This document shows positions 41,197-49,785 of a stretch of 53,916 nt of DNA, piece after piece. Position numbers and translations under genes: made by a program. This DNA is from Bacteroidales bacterium UBA4243 (GTDB lineage Bacteria; Bacteroidota; Bacteroidia; Bacteroidales; F082), in NCBI GenBank assembly GCA_002396205.1, contig DGXB01000039.1, forward strand, positions 1 through 53,916, given 5' to 3'. The notes under the pieces were generated by a model, which was not told where the DNA came from, did not search any database, and saw nothing but the letters and a program-made list of their open reading frames with translations. The first letter of the stretch is position 1, and each line of letters opens with the position of its first letter.

Positions 41197-43854
41197 ATGA
41201 AAAAGATTTCTTTACTACTCCTCGCTCTGATAGCCTTCGTCCTTGGCCTCACGGCACAAACTGAAGTCACCTTCGACTTCAACGACTACTTGGACACTGG
41301 CGACGAAAACAACCGTCCCGCACTCAACGGCCAAGACGGCTGGATCACCAGACCCCACAGCGCCGGCAATGGCGGCAGGTACCTCTACACAGGCTATTTC
41401 GCCTACTTCTTCAACAACACGCCTTGGCAACCTACGCCCGACGAGACCATCGGCGTGTTCTCCACCTGCTCAGGCACGAGCTACGGCGACATTGCCACCC
41501 GCAGCATCGCCGAATACGGCTTCGACTTCAGCACAGGCGGCATCATCGAAGTGGAATGCGACATGTGGCGCGAACACTGGGGCGACCTCTTCGGCATCGG
41601 CTACGACGGCAACGGCGACGGTTTCGTGCTGCCCCCCATCCGTGGCAACCACGAGCCCATCATCCCCGACTCGACCAGCACCTCGCCCGACGGCGGCATG
41701 TACATGCTGACCACCAACGTGCCTGGCAACGACCCGCGTTTCACAAGCGGTGTCGTGCTGCCCAACAACAAGCTGTCGGCCAACATCAACTTTGAGCCTT
41801 CGCACCAATGGTACCGCTGGCGCATCTCCATCGACCTCGATGCCAATAATGGTGCCGGTGCAGTCACCTTATACATGATGCGCGACGTGCCCAACGGCGA
41901 GTTTGAGCCCGTTCCCGAATGCCAAGGCCTGCCCATCGGCCTCACGCCTGGCTCAGGCGACAAGTTCGACCCTGCCATGTGGGACAAGATCTTCCTGCTC
42001 AACAGCGGCTGGGGTTGCTTCGACAACTTCACCGTCCGCCACTTCCCTGGCGGCCTGACGCAACAGTTCATCGACTTCGACCCCATCTCCGACCAATTGA
42101 TTACCGCCGGTCCCATCACCTTGAACGCCACGGCCACTTCGGGTCTCCCCGTGAGCTTTGAGGTGGTTTATGGCCCTGCCACGGTTGAAGGCAATATCCT
42201 CACCTTGACGGGCGAAGAAGGCGAAGTGAAAGTGCGCGCCATTCAGCCCGGCGACGGCATTGAGTGGATGGCCGCTCCCGCACTCAACCGCACGTTCTAC
42301 GTCGTCGACCCCGACAACTACGCCCCCGAAATCACCATCCGCCGACCCTACGAAGGCACCAAGGTCTACATGCCTAACTTCGAGAATCCTGTGATGGTGG
42401 TGCTGAGTGCCCATATCGAGCACCCCGACGTCCTCAAATTTGAAACGGTGACCGCAAGCGTTGATGGGCAAACGCTGACCTTGAAGACCGACCATCCCGA
42501 GGATCCCAACAACGGCTATTGGTACACCACCTGGACCCCCTCGAGCGAAGGCAGCTATAACATGACCGTTAGCATCACGCAGACGGGCGGCAAAGTGACC
42601 ACGGCTTCCAACACGTTTGAGGTGACCACCGCCTACACCGACTTTGCCACGACCGCTTTCGACGGCGACTTGGTGGTAACACCCAGCGCACAAACCAACC
42701 ATGGCGAATACGTCTTCCCCACTCACGTCAACGCATTCAATGCCATCAACATGCACTATTACCACAACTGCGTGGGTGGTCAGAGCGGCTGCGACCCCTA
42801 CGACCGCATGGGCTACTGCCGCGTGAAGAACTACCGTGGCGAGTGGGTGGAGCTGTTCCGCTACATCACCCCCTTCGGCGTGCAGTGCGAAGACGACATG
42901 GACGCCACCGACTTCACATCGGTGCTGCAAGGCCTCGTTGAATTTGAAATCCACTTCGACGTGTGGAGCGGCAGCGGCTACGGACCGACAGCCGTGTTCG
43001 AATACACCAAAGGCACGCCCGAATACCCCTACGTCGACATGCAGGAGCTGTGGTTTGGCGGTTATGCCTTCGGCGACTACGCCAACCCCTGCCCCGTCCC
43101 CGAGCGCACGGTTGAATTCGACCCCTGCGTCGAGAAGGCCAACCTCCGCATTGTGACCACGGGCCACAACTGGAGCGATTTGGGCAACTACAATGCCTAC
43201 AACACGGGCAATGCCGCCGAGTTCTACGAAGCCACGCACAACATCAAGATCAATGGTGCCACTTCCTACACACAACACCTCTGGCGCACCTGCAACCCCA
43301 ACCCTGCTGGCTGCCAACCCCAAAACGGCACCTGGACATACAACCGCGCCGGCTGGTGCCCCGGCAGCATCGGCATGGTGTGGAACTTCAGCTTGGACGA
43401 CTATCTCGCCAACGGCTCGGCCAACCTGCTCTATGAGTTCGACCCGACCTACATCGACCAATGCCACCCCAACTATCCCGACTGCGTCAACGGACAGAAC
43501 AGCTGCCCCGACTGCCAAAACACCTACAACCCCATCCTGAGGGTATCGGGTAAGCTGGTGACCTATAGCCACAGCACCGACATCCTGACGGCGGTTCCCG
43601 AGTGGCTCGACGTCGACGCGGATCCGTTCCAAGTGAGCATCACGCCCAACCCCGCGAAGGACCAGATGACGATTGCCACCGACTATGAACAAGGCTATGC
43701 CGGCGTTCACATCTACAACGCTCAAGGTGCCGAAATCCGCCATTTCAACATGAAAGGCTCGGCCACCATCGACGTTAGCGACCTGCCTTCGGGTATGTAT
43801 TTCGTCCACATTGTGGGCGGCAAGGTGGTGACGAAAAAAATCGTCATTGAATAA
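41197..43854 (+). CDS. Secreted PNGase F-like protein, copy 2, with Glu to Asp change in active site
   Basis: This 885-residue paralogue has a signal peptide (GLTA|QTE), a lectin-like N-terminal region with DGNGDG (137-142), two Ig-like modules and a PNGase region (about 485-790), then the T9SS sorting domain (VSITPNPAKD...TKKIVIE). D536 (in CDPYDRMG) matches catalytic Asp60 of PNGase F and E675 (GNAAEFYEATH) matches Glu206. The residue matching Glu118 is D588 (HFDVW), a conservative change that may lower or alter activity. The start at 41197 fits the signal peptide and the -7 box at 41159-41166. Copy 3 follows after 82 bases, probably on the same transcript. Confidence 0.87.
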   Translation: MKKISLLLLALIAFVLGLTAQTEVTFDFNDYLDTGDENNRPALNGQDGWITRPHSAGNGGRYLYTGYFAYFFNNTPWQPTPDETIGVFSTCSGTSYGDIATRSIAEYGFDFSTGGIIEVECDMWREHWGDLFGIGYDGNGDGFVLPPIRGNHEPIIPDSTSTSPDGGMYMLTTNVPGNDPRFTSGVVLPNNKLSANINFEPSHQWYRWRISIDLDANNGAGAVTLYMMRDVPNGEFEPVPECQGLPIGLTPGSGDKFDPAMWDKIFLLNSGWGCFDNFTVRHFPGGLTQQFIDFDPISDQLITAGPITLNATATSGLPVSFEVVYGPATVEGNILTLTGEEGEVKVRAIQPGDGIEWMAAPALNRTFYVVDPDNYAPEITIRRPYEGTKVYMPNFENPVMVVLSAHIEHPDVLKFETVTASVDGQTLTLKTDHPEDPNNGYWYTTWTPSSEGSYNMTVSITQTGGKVTTASNTFEVTTAYTDFATTAFDGDLVVTPSAQTNHGEYVFPTHVNAFNAINMHYYHNCVGGQSGCDPYDRMGYCRVKNYRGEWVELFRYITPFGVQCEDDMDATDFTSVLQGLVEFEIHFDVWSGSGYGPTAVFEYTKGTPEYPYVDMQELWFGGYAFGDYANPCPVPERTVEFDPCVEKANLRIVTTGHNWSDLGNYNAYNTGNAAEFYEATHNIKINGATSYTQHLWRTCNPNPAGCQPQNGTWTYNRAGWCPGSIGMVWNFSLDDYLANGSANLLYEFDPTYIDQCHPNYPDCVNGQNSCPDCQNTYNPILRVSGKLVTYSHSTDILTAVPEWLDVDADPFQVSITPNPAKDQMTIATDYEQGYAGVHIYNAQGAEIRHFNMKGSATIDVSDLPSGMYFVHIVGGKVVTKKIVIE

Positions 43855-43883
43855 AAAATTAGAAAACAAATCCTAAACAAATT

Positions 43884-43914
43884 GAGAATGCCGTCACGAT
43901 GTGGCGGCATTCTC
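43884..43914. other. Stem-loop between PNGase copies 2 and 3
   Basis: GAGAATGCCG (43884-43893) pairs perfectly with CGGCATTCTC (43905-43914); the inner CAC/GTG adds three pairs. No T run follows, so it is not a standard terminator. It may be an mRNA-stabilising or processing element in a copy 2-copy 3 transcript. Confidence 0.75.
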
Positions 43915-43936
43915 TCACCAACAAAACAACTACTTC

Positions 43937-46534
43937 ATGAAAAAAACAATCCTTCTCCTTGCCATCGTCGCTTTTGCCCTCGGTGTATCGGCTCAAACCG
44001 TGGCCACTTGCGACTTCAACGACTTCACCGAAAACGCGGTGCTCAACGGTCAGCACGGCTGGGTGGCTCGCGCCCACAGCGCGGGCGGCGGACAGCTGAA
44101 GACCGAATACCTCGGCGCAGGCGGCTACACCACACCCGACGAGACCATGGGCGCCTTCTTCGACAACGCCAACACCAATTTCGGCGAAGTGGCCACCCAC
44201 AAGTCGACCTCTGACTTCGAGTTCGACTTCTCGACAGGTGGCATCATCGAAGTGGAACTCGACATGCTCCGCAACTGGTGGGGTGCCTGCTTCGGCATCG
44301 GCTACGACGCCGATGGCGATGGCACCGTGCTGCCTCCGATGAGCTACGAGGCCACCTGCCCCAACCCTGCCCTGCCCACGCAAGACGGCGGCATCTATTT
44401 CGTCACCTCGGGCAACGACCCACGCCCCTCGTTCGTCAGCGGCATCGTGCTGCCCGACAACACCCTTCCCGTCGACATCGACTACACTGGTGGACAAACG
44501 CCGTGGACCCGCTGGAAAATCATGATCGACCTTGAAGCCAACGGCGGCCAAGGCTCGGTGACACTCTTCGCCGACTTCGACTGCACGGGCGAGTTTGAGC
44601 CCATCCCTGAGATACAAGGCATCAACGCAGGCCTCACCCCAGGTAGCGGCGACCGCTTCGACCCCGCCATGTGGGACGGCGTGTTCTTCCTCAGCAGCTC
44701 GCACGGCGGCTTCGACAACCTCGTGGTGCGCCACACCCCTGCTGGACTGGCATCGCAATTCATTGAGTTTGAGGCCATCCCCGACAAGCTCATCAGCGAC
44801 CAACCCTTCCAGCTCAACGCCTCGGCCACCTCGGGACTACCTGTCACGTTCGAAATCATCGAAGGACCCGCCACTTTGAGCGGCAGCACCATCACCCTCA
44901 GCGGACAAGAAGGCATCGTGAAGGTGCGTGCCACACAACCAGGCGACGGCACCCAATGGCAAGCCGCTCCAGCAGTCAACCGCACGTTTGAGGTCGTCGA
45001 CCCCGACAACTACACGCCCGAAATCACCATTCGCAGACCTTACGACAACCTGAACGTCTACATGCAGGAACTGAAGCCGATGATGCTGGTGCTGAGCGTT
45101 TACGTCGAGCACGGCAATGTCATCAAGTTTGAGGATGTGTCATGCACCATCGGCAGCGAAACGGTGCGCTTGCAAACAGCCTACCCCGACGACCCGAACA
45201 ACGGCTATTGGTACGCCATGTGGGAACCCACCACATTTGGCGATTTCGACCTCACCGCCACCATCACGCAGTCGGGAGGCAAGACCACCTCGGTGAGCAA
45301 CCACTTCACGGTGACCAGCGATTTCGACAACGTGGATGCCGTGGCCATGAACGGCGACTTGGTGGTGACCTCTTCGAGCCAGACCGTGCGCGGCGAATAT
45401 GCCCTACCCTCGCATGTGGGCGCTTTCACGAGCATCAACGCCCACTACGACCACCAGTGCGTCAACGGCGAATGCGACCCCTACGACCATGTCGGCTACG
45501 TGCGCGTGAAGAACTTCCGTGGCGAGTGGGTGGAGCTGTTCCGCTATTGCTCGCCCTTCGGCGTGGAATGCGACGATGACCTTGACGTCACCGACTACAC
45601 CTCCATCCTCCAAGGCCTGGTGGAGTTTGAAGTCTATTACGAGATTTGGGACCGCTGGAGCTACAATCCCATCCTGACCTTCAATATGCAGAAAGGCACG
45701 CCTGACTACCTTTACAGCGATGTGCAGCCCATCTGGTTCGGCACTTACGACTTCGGCGACTACGCCAACCAGCAGCCCGTGCCCGAGATGGACGTCGAGT
45801 TTGCCGAAAACGCTGAGGAAGCCCACCTTAAAATCATCACCACGGGTCACAACTGGAGCAACACCAGTGGCGGCGCCTACAACACGGGTAACGCAGCTGA
45901 GTTCTATGAAGCCACGCACCATGTGCTCGTCAACGGGCAAAACAAGTTCGACCAACACCTGTGGCAAACCTGCAACCCCAACCCTGCCAGCTGTCAGCCT
46001 CAAAACGGCACTTGGACTTATAACCGTGGCGGCTGGTGCCCAGGCAGCATGGGTATGGTGTGGGACTTCGACCTGAACAATTACCTGCCCCAAGGCGGAG
46101 CCCATCTCTTCTATCAGTTCGACCCGACCTACATCGACCAATGCCACCCCAACTATCCCGACTGCCACGACGGACAGAACTCTTGCATCCAATGCTCCAA
46201 TCCCGACAACCCGCTTCTGCGCGTGTCGGGCATGGTGGTGAGCCGTTCCAACAGCGACGGCGTGCTGGTCGACGTGAAAGAATACGTCGATTTCGAGAAA
46301 GACCCATTCACGGTAAGCATCTCGCCCAACCCCGTGAAAAGCCAGATGACCATCGCCACCGATTATGAGACAGGCATGCTCTGCGTCCACATCCTCAACG
46401 CCTACGGCCAAGAGGTGCGAGGCTTCGTGATGGACAAGCAGGCCACTATCGACGTCAGCGACCTGCCTGCCGGCATTTATTTCGTCAACGTCATCGGAGG
46501 CAAGGTAGTAACAAAGAAAATCATTGTGGAATGA
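43937..46534 (+). CDS. Secreted PNGase F-like protein, copy 3
   Basis: This 865-residue paralogue has signal peptide GVSA|QTV, an N-terminal region with DADGDG (124-129), two Ig-like modules, the PNGase region (about 465-770) and the T9SS sorting domain (VSISPNPVKS...TKKIIVE). D517 (CDPYDHVG), E569 (YYEIW) and E655 (GNAAEFYEATH) match the three catalytic residues of PNGase F (Asp60, Glu118, Glu206). The residue after D517 is His where PNGase F and the other two copies have Arg, which may affect substrate contact. The sequence is closest to copy 2 in the signal peptide and sorting domain. The ATG at 43937 is chosen for the signal peptide. Confidence 0.87.
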   Translation: MKKTILLLAIVAFALGVSAQTVATCDFNDFTENAVLNGQHGWVARAHSAGGGQLKTEYLGAGGYTTPDETMGAFFDNANTNFGEVATHKSTSDFEFDFSTGGIIEVELDMLRNWWGACFGIGYDADGDGTVLPPMSYEATCPNPALPTQDGGIYFVTSGNDPRPSFVSGIVLPDNTLPVDIDYTGGQTPWTRWKIMIDLEANGGQGSVTLFADFDCTGEFEPIPEIQGINAGLTPGSGDRFDPAMWDGVFFLSSSHGGFDNLVVRHTPAGLASQFIEFEAIPDKLISDQPFQLNASATSGLPVTFEIIEGPATLSGSTITLSGQEGIVKVRATQPGDGTQWQAAPAVNRTFEVVDPDNYTPEITIRRPYDNLNVYMQELKPMMLVLSVYVEHGNVIKFEDVSCTIGSETVRLQTAYPDDPNNGYWYAMWEPTTFGDFDLTATITQSGGKTTSVSNHFTVTSDFDNVDAVAMNGDLVVTSSSQTVRGEYALPSHVGAFTSINAHYDHQCVNGECDPYDHVGYVRVKNFRGEWVELFRYCSPFGVECDDDLDVTDYTSILQGLVEFEVYYEIWDRWSYNPILTFNMQKGTPDYLYSDVQPIWFGTYDFGDYANQQPVPEMDVEFAENAEEAHLKIITTGHNWSNTSGGAYNTGNAAEFYEATHHVLVNGQNKFDQHLWQTCNPNPASCQPQNGTWTYNRGGWCPGSMGMVWDFDLNNYLPQGGAHLFYQFDPTYIDQCHPNYPDCHDGQNSCIQCSNPDNPLLRVSGMVVSRSNSDGVLVDVKEYVDFEKDPFTVSISPNPVKSQMTIATDYETGMLCVHILNAYGQEVRGFVMDKQATIDVSDLPAGIYFVNVIGGKVVTKKIIVE

Positions 46535-46544
46535 TATTTGTACT

Positions 46545-46574
46545 TGTAGAGACGGTGTGCACACCGTCTCTACA
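46545..46574. repeat. Perfect 30-bp palindrome
   Basis: TGTAGAGACGGTGTG is followed directly by its exact reverse complement CACACCGTCTCTACA. There is no spacer. It lies 10 bases after PNGase copy 3. Repeats with TGTAGAGACG...CGTCTCTACA ends are, as I recall, dispersed in many genomes. Confidence 0.95.
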
Positions 46575-46600
46575 TTGTTTCATCCAAAACCCTAACCCAA

Positions 46601-47368
46601 ATGAAAAAACACCTACTTTTCAGCCTCATCCTCTTGATGGCCTTGCCCATCATGGCACAAGAGGCTTCCGTCAGAAAACGCCATGGCGGCGGACAACAGC
46701 AACCCCAATCCACGACTTTGACCGTGGTGGCTCCCCGACACATCACCTTCTGGCTCTATGTCGACGACGTGCTGCAAAACGAACAGCCCGTCCGCTCCAT
46801 CTGCATCCGCAACATGTGGGAAGACAGCTTCTATGTGCGCGTTGAGCTCAACAACGAGATGCAGAACTGCGTGGGCCAGTTCGTCGACCTGCGCCGAACG
46901 CGTGCGGTCAGCATCACGCAGATGAACCATTTCTACGGCTTGGAATACTCGCAAGCCAACATCCGCCCCGAGCTGACGATGGACCTCATCACCGAGACCT
47001 GGACACCCGAACCTCCGTATGGGCAGAACGGCCAAAACGGGCAGGTGATGCCTCCGCCCATGCCACCACAGCCCGTGAGTCCCTGCATGAACGAGACCGA
47101 CTTCAACGAGTTTCGCGACATGCTGGCCGAGAACGCCTTCGACAGCGGCAAGCTCACCATCGCCAAGCAAGCCATCTCGTCCAACCCGATGTGCGTGCAT
47201 CAGATTGCTGCCATCTGCCGCATGTTCTCCTTCGAGAACAACAAGTTGGAGTTTGCCAAATATGCCTACGCCTACTGCACGGAAAAGAACAAGTATTACA
47301 TGATCAACGATGTGTTTTCATACGAGTCGTCGAAAAACGAGCTCAACGAATACATCATTGGGCAGTAG
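46601..47368 (+). CDS. Exported DUF4476-domain protein
   Basis: This 255-residue protein has a signal peptide PIMA|QEA. A beta-rich central part (about 35-125) follows a Gly/Gln-rich spacer, then a Pro-rich stretch (about 145-165) and a helical C-terminal domain (about 170-255: FNEFRDMLAENAFDSGKLTI, LEFAKYAYAYCTEKNKYYM) matching DUF4476. The family's function is unknown. It follows the PNGase trio by 66 bases across the palindrome and may be read through from it. Its terminator is at 47388-47420. Confidence 0.83.
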   Translation: MKKHLLFSLILLMALPIMAQEASVRKRHGGGQQQPQSTTLTVVAPRHITFWLYVDDVLQNEQPVRSICIRNMWEDSFYVRVELNNEMQNCVGQFVDLRRTRAVSITQMNHFYGLEYSQANIRPELTMDLITETWTPEPPYGQNGQNGQVMPPPMPPQPVSPCMNETDFNEFRDMLAENAFDSGKLTIAKQAISSNPMCVHQIAAICRMFSFENNKLEFAKYAYAYCTEKNKYYMINDVFSYESSKNELNEYIIGQ

Positions 47369-47387
47369 TGCGATAGCTGTAAAAAAG

Positions 47388-47420
47388 AAAAGGCCGCAAC
47401 GCGATGTTTGCGGCCTTTTT
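47388..47420. terminator. Bidirectional intrinsic terminator
   Basis: AAAAGGCCGCAA and TTGCGGCCTTTT form a 12-bp stem around an 8-base loop, with A and T runs on the two sides. It lies between the convergent DUF4476 and outer-membrane protein genes. Confidence 0.92.
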
Positions 47421-47438
47421 CTGTTGGTTTTGTTTGGC

Positions 47439-47897
47439 TTACCACCTGTAGCGGATGCCAAGGGCACCGGCATAGCCGAATCCGCTTGCCGCGCCCAACA
47501 CATCCCATTGCGGACGGAAGTCGAGCGTGATTTGGAACGGCACGGCCTGGAAGTTGTACTCCAATCCAGCTTGGGCAAGGAAACCAAGGCCGAAGTTGCC
47601 TTCGCTATAGCCATTCCATATGCCAGCGTTGGCACCCACACCGGCAAACCAGCCGAGGTTGCCGGCAATACCGCCCATCCACTGATAGACAGCCGAAAGA
47701 TTGAAGTAGCCATAGGTTTTATGCTTACTCCAGCCCAAATCGAGTTCCAGGCGATTGTTGGCGTTGAAACCATGTTGGAAAGAGAGTTCGGCACCTGAGC
47801 TGCTACCAAAAGCGCCACGCACGCCAATCCAATTCTGTGCGTTCGCAGCAAGGCCTAAGCCAAAGACTGCGACCAAAACAAGCAAAAATTTCTTCAT
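47439..47897 (-). CDS. Small outer-membrane beta-barrel protein
   Basis: This 152-residue protein has a signal peptide (LAANA|QNW). The mature part alternates hydrophobic and polar residues (WIGVRGAFGSSSGAELSF, RLELDLGW, YFNLSAVYQWM, ALGIRYRW) and ends in an aromatic residue, as small barrels of about eight strands do. No ligand is apparent. It has its own -7 box at 47942-47949 and shares a terminator with the DUF4476 gene. Confidence 0.82.
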   Translation of the reverse strand: MKKFLLVLVAVFGLGLAANAQNWIGVRGAFGSSSGAELSFQHGFNANNRLELDLGWSKHKTYGYFNLSAVYQWMGGIAGNLGWFAGVGANAGIWNGYSEGNFGLGFLAQAGLEYNFQAVPFQITLDFRPQWDVLGAASGFGYAGALGIRYRW

Positions 47898-47941
47898 TGT
47901 AATAATGATTTAGGTTAGTGATAAAGTTGTTGTTCGAGATG

Positions 47942-47949
47942 CAAAGATA
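47942..47949 (-). promoter_or_regulatory. -7 box of the small barrel gene
   Basis: The minus strand reads TATCTTTG followed by C; TTTG lies 16 bases upstream (47966-47969), a little short. Confidence 0.5.
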
Positions 47950-47986
47950 GGCAAAAATCGAAAAACAAAGGATTTTCCCGTTTATT

Positions 47987-48994
47987 TTATTCCTCATAAA
48001 CCACATGCACCAGCAGGTCGCCAACCATGCCGAGCGTGGTCCTGTCGATGTTTTCGAGGTTGTCGTTCACCGTGTGCCACACGTCGGGGAAGCACTGGTT
48101 GATGCTGTTGGGTTGCAGGTCGATGATGTCGATGGTGGGGATGCCCGCGATTTGGTTCATCGGGATATGGTCGTCGCTGATCATCGTGCCCAACTCGTTG
48201 GAGAAATAGGGACGGTAGCCGAGGTCGAAGGCGCGGCGCCACACCTTGTTGCTCACCCAAGCGGCATAGCCCTGCGAATAATACTCCTTCGGGAAGTTGG
48301 GGTTGGGGCCACCCACCATGTCGAGCAAGATGCCGTAATAGGCCTTATAGCCATACACATGCGGGTTCTTCGACCAATACTGCGATCCCAAGGCCCAGAA
48401 GTTGACGCGGTCGTCGTAATATTTCTCGGCCTCGTCCTGATGCGGGCCGTAGTCCTCAAGGTCGAAGAGCACGATGTCGATGCCCAAACGTTCAGGCAAG
48501 GCCTGCAAATGGAACTGGCGGGCGCATTCGAGCAACACCCCTACCCCACTGGCACCGTCGTTAGCGCCATCGATAGGCGTGTGCGTGTTGGCAACGTTGG
48601 GGTCGTGGTCGGCAAAGGGGCGCGAGTCCCAGTGAGCGCACAGCACGATGCGTTTCTTGGCTTCGCGGTTAAACACGCCGATGATGTTCTTTCCGTCGAC
48701 AGCCTTACCGTTATAAAGACGCGAACGGAACTCCTGCACGACGACCGTGTCGGCAAACTCTCCGAGCTTGGCCGAGAGCCATGCGGCACAGTCGGCATGA
48801 GCTTGGGTTTCAGGCACGCGAGGCCCGAATTGGGTCTGTTTGGCCACAAATTGGTAGGCCGAGTCGGCATTGAAATTAGGCACCACAACGGTTTTCTTAG
48901 GCTTTTCGGTGGTGGTTGGCGTCTCTTTGGGCTGCTTTTCGCCACAAGAGGCCAAAAGCAATGCCGCGACTATGATAATAAGCGATTTCTTCAT
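47987..48994 (-). CDS. M28-family lipoprotein, glutaminyl cyclase-like
   Basis: This 335-residue lipoprotein (lipobox LLAS|C, Cys17) has the M28 alpha/beta zinc core. AHWDSRPFAD, IDGANDGASGVGVLLE and IVLFDLEDYG supply His, Asp and Glu ligands, and VWHTVNDNLENID gives the late His. These blocks and the ALGSQYW segment resemble bacterial and human-type glutaminyl-peptide cyclotransferases more than aminopeptidases. The enzyme would convert N-terminal Gln of exported proteins to pyroglutamate in the periplasm; many of the exported proteins here start with Gln after cleavage. An aminopeptidase role remains possible. Confidence 0.85.
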   Translation of the reverse strand: MKKSLIIIVAALLLASCGEKQPKETPTTTEKPKKTVVVPNFNADSAYQFVAKQTQFGPRVPETQAHADCAAWLSAKLGEFADTVVVQEFRSRLYNGKAVDGKNIIGVFNREAKKRIVLCAHWDSRPFADHDPNVANTHTPIDGANDGASGVGVLLECARQFHLQALPERLGIDIVLFDLEDYGPHQDEAEKYYDDRVNFWALGSQYWSKNPHVYGYKAYYGILLDMVGGPNPNFPKEYYSQGYAAWVSNKVWRRAFDLGYRPYFSNELGTMISDDHIPMNQIAGIPTIDIIDLQPNSINQCFPDVWHTVNDNLENIDRTTLGMVGDLLVHVVYEE

Positions 48995-49014
48995 TTCGAC
49001 GAATATTGAGGCTG

Positions 49015-49022
49015 CAAAGGTA
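49015..49022 (-). promoter_or_regulatory. -7 box of the M28 gene
   Basis: The minus strand reads TACCTTTG followed by C, 20 bases before the start codon. No clear -33 element. Confidence 0.5.
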
Positions 49023-49196
49023 CGATTTTTTCACGCTTTTGCACCCTGCCACTCGAGAAATGTACCGCAGATGGTTCGCGATGGTTCATGTTTGGCCACA
49101 ACTTCACTTGCAAGACCATCGCCATGATACAGTTGGCTTTGGAAGAGAAGATTGTGGAGGTGGTGAAGTGAATGTATAAATAAGAAATACAATTTG

Positions 49197-49228
49197 TTAT
49201 CGGATTGCAAATCCGCTGGAACTGGGCG
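49197..49228. repeat. Dispersed repeat, type g
   Basis: TTATCGGATTGCAAATCCGC then TGGAACTGGG holds the same palindrome core as the 38289 element. It lies just before the AT-rich glycosylase gene. Confidence 0.65.
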
Positions 49229-49247
49229 CACTGGTTGAAACACTACC

Positions 49248-49754
49248 TCATAGTTCAAACACAACACTCCATTCCTTACACAGTTTTTCTAAAGTCCAAG
49301 AAGCGTTGAGTCCGCTTGTTTCTGGCAAACGAAACACTTTGATGGATTGTCCCAACTGGTTTTGTAGTTTTTCTCCAAACTCTTTGTATTTTCCATAACC
49401 ATTTATGGCTATCTTTGTTATAGTCGGATTTTTTCTAACAAAACCAACAATATCGTTTGGAATTCCTTCTAGGATACCTTTATCCGTACCATTAGTTCGC
49501 TCAACACACTGATAATAATCCCAAAGTACGACATGCAACTGTTCTAATAACAACTTTTTCTCGGTGTAATTTGTAGGCAATTTTTGTGTTGATAATTTTG
49601 CCAACATCTTCCACATCCGATTGCTATTATCATAATAATATTCATTGGCACTAATAGAATTCTTCCCTGGTATTGTCCCCAAAAGCAATATTCGAGGCTC
49701 ATGACACATTAGTGGAGGAAAACCTTCTACAATAGTTGAATCATTCTTTTTCAC
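49248..49754 (-). CDS. DNA-deoxyinosine (hypoxanthine) glycosylase, UDG superfamily
   Basis: This 168-residue protein matches the hypoxanthine-DNA glycosylase group. The N-terminal GFPPLMCHEPRILLLGTIPG (about 11-30) is followed by EYYYDNSNRMWK with the family's Asn. The C-terminal RLPETSGLNASWTLEKLCKE matches the LPSTSPxNA motif. It removes deaminated adenine (hypoxanthine) and related bases in base excision repair. The sequence is markedly AT-rich compared with its neighbours, so transfer is likely. Confidence 0.85.
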   Translation of the reverse strand: MKKNDSTIVEGFPPLMCHEPRILLLGTIPGKNSISANEYYYDNSNRMWKMLAKLSTQKLPTNYTEKKLLLEQLHVVLWDYYQCVERTNGTDKGILEGIPNDIVGFVRKNPTITKIAINGYGKYKEFGEKLQNQLGQSIKVFRLPETSGLNASWTLEKLCKEWSVVFEL

Positions 49755-49785
49755 GTCAGTTTAATTATAATGAAGTTAAGACAGA

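Noticed and set aside
41953..43869. A 638-codon open frame on the minus strand opposite PNGase copy 2 (similar long ones lie opposite copies 1 and 3, and the OmpA-like gene).
   Set aside because: They exist only because the codon use of the real genes rarely makes stops on the other strand. The encoded sequences are His/Val-rich without domains, and the plus-strand products have clear families.
49088..49171. Short open frame MFGHNFTCKTIAMIQLALEE... as a gene.
   Set aside because: At 27 codons with no promoter, no recognised family and no RBS, it may be a relic but cannot be supported.
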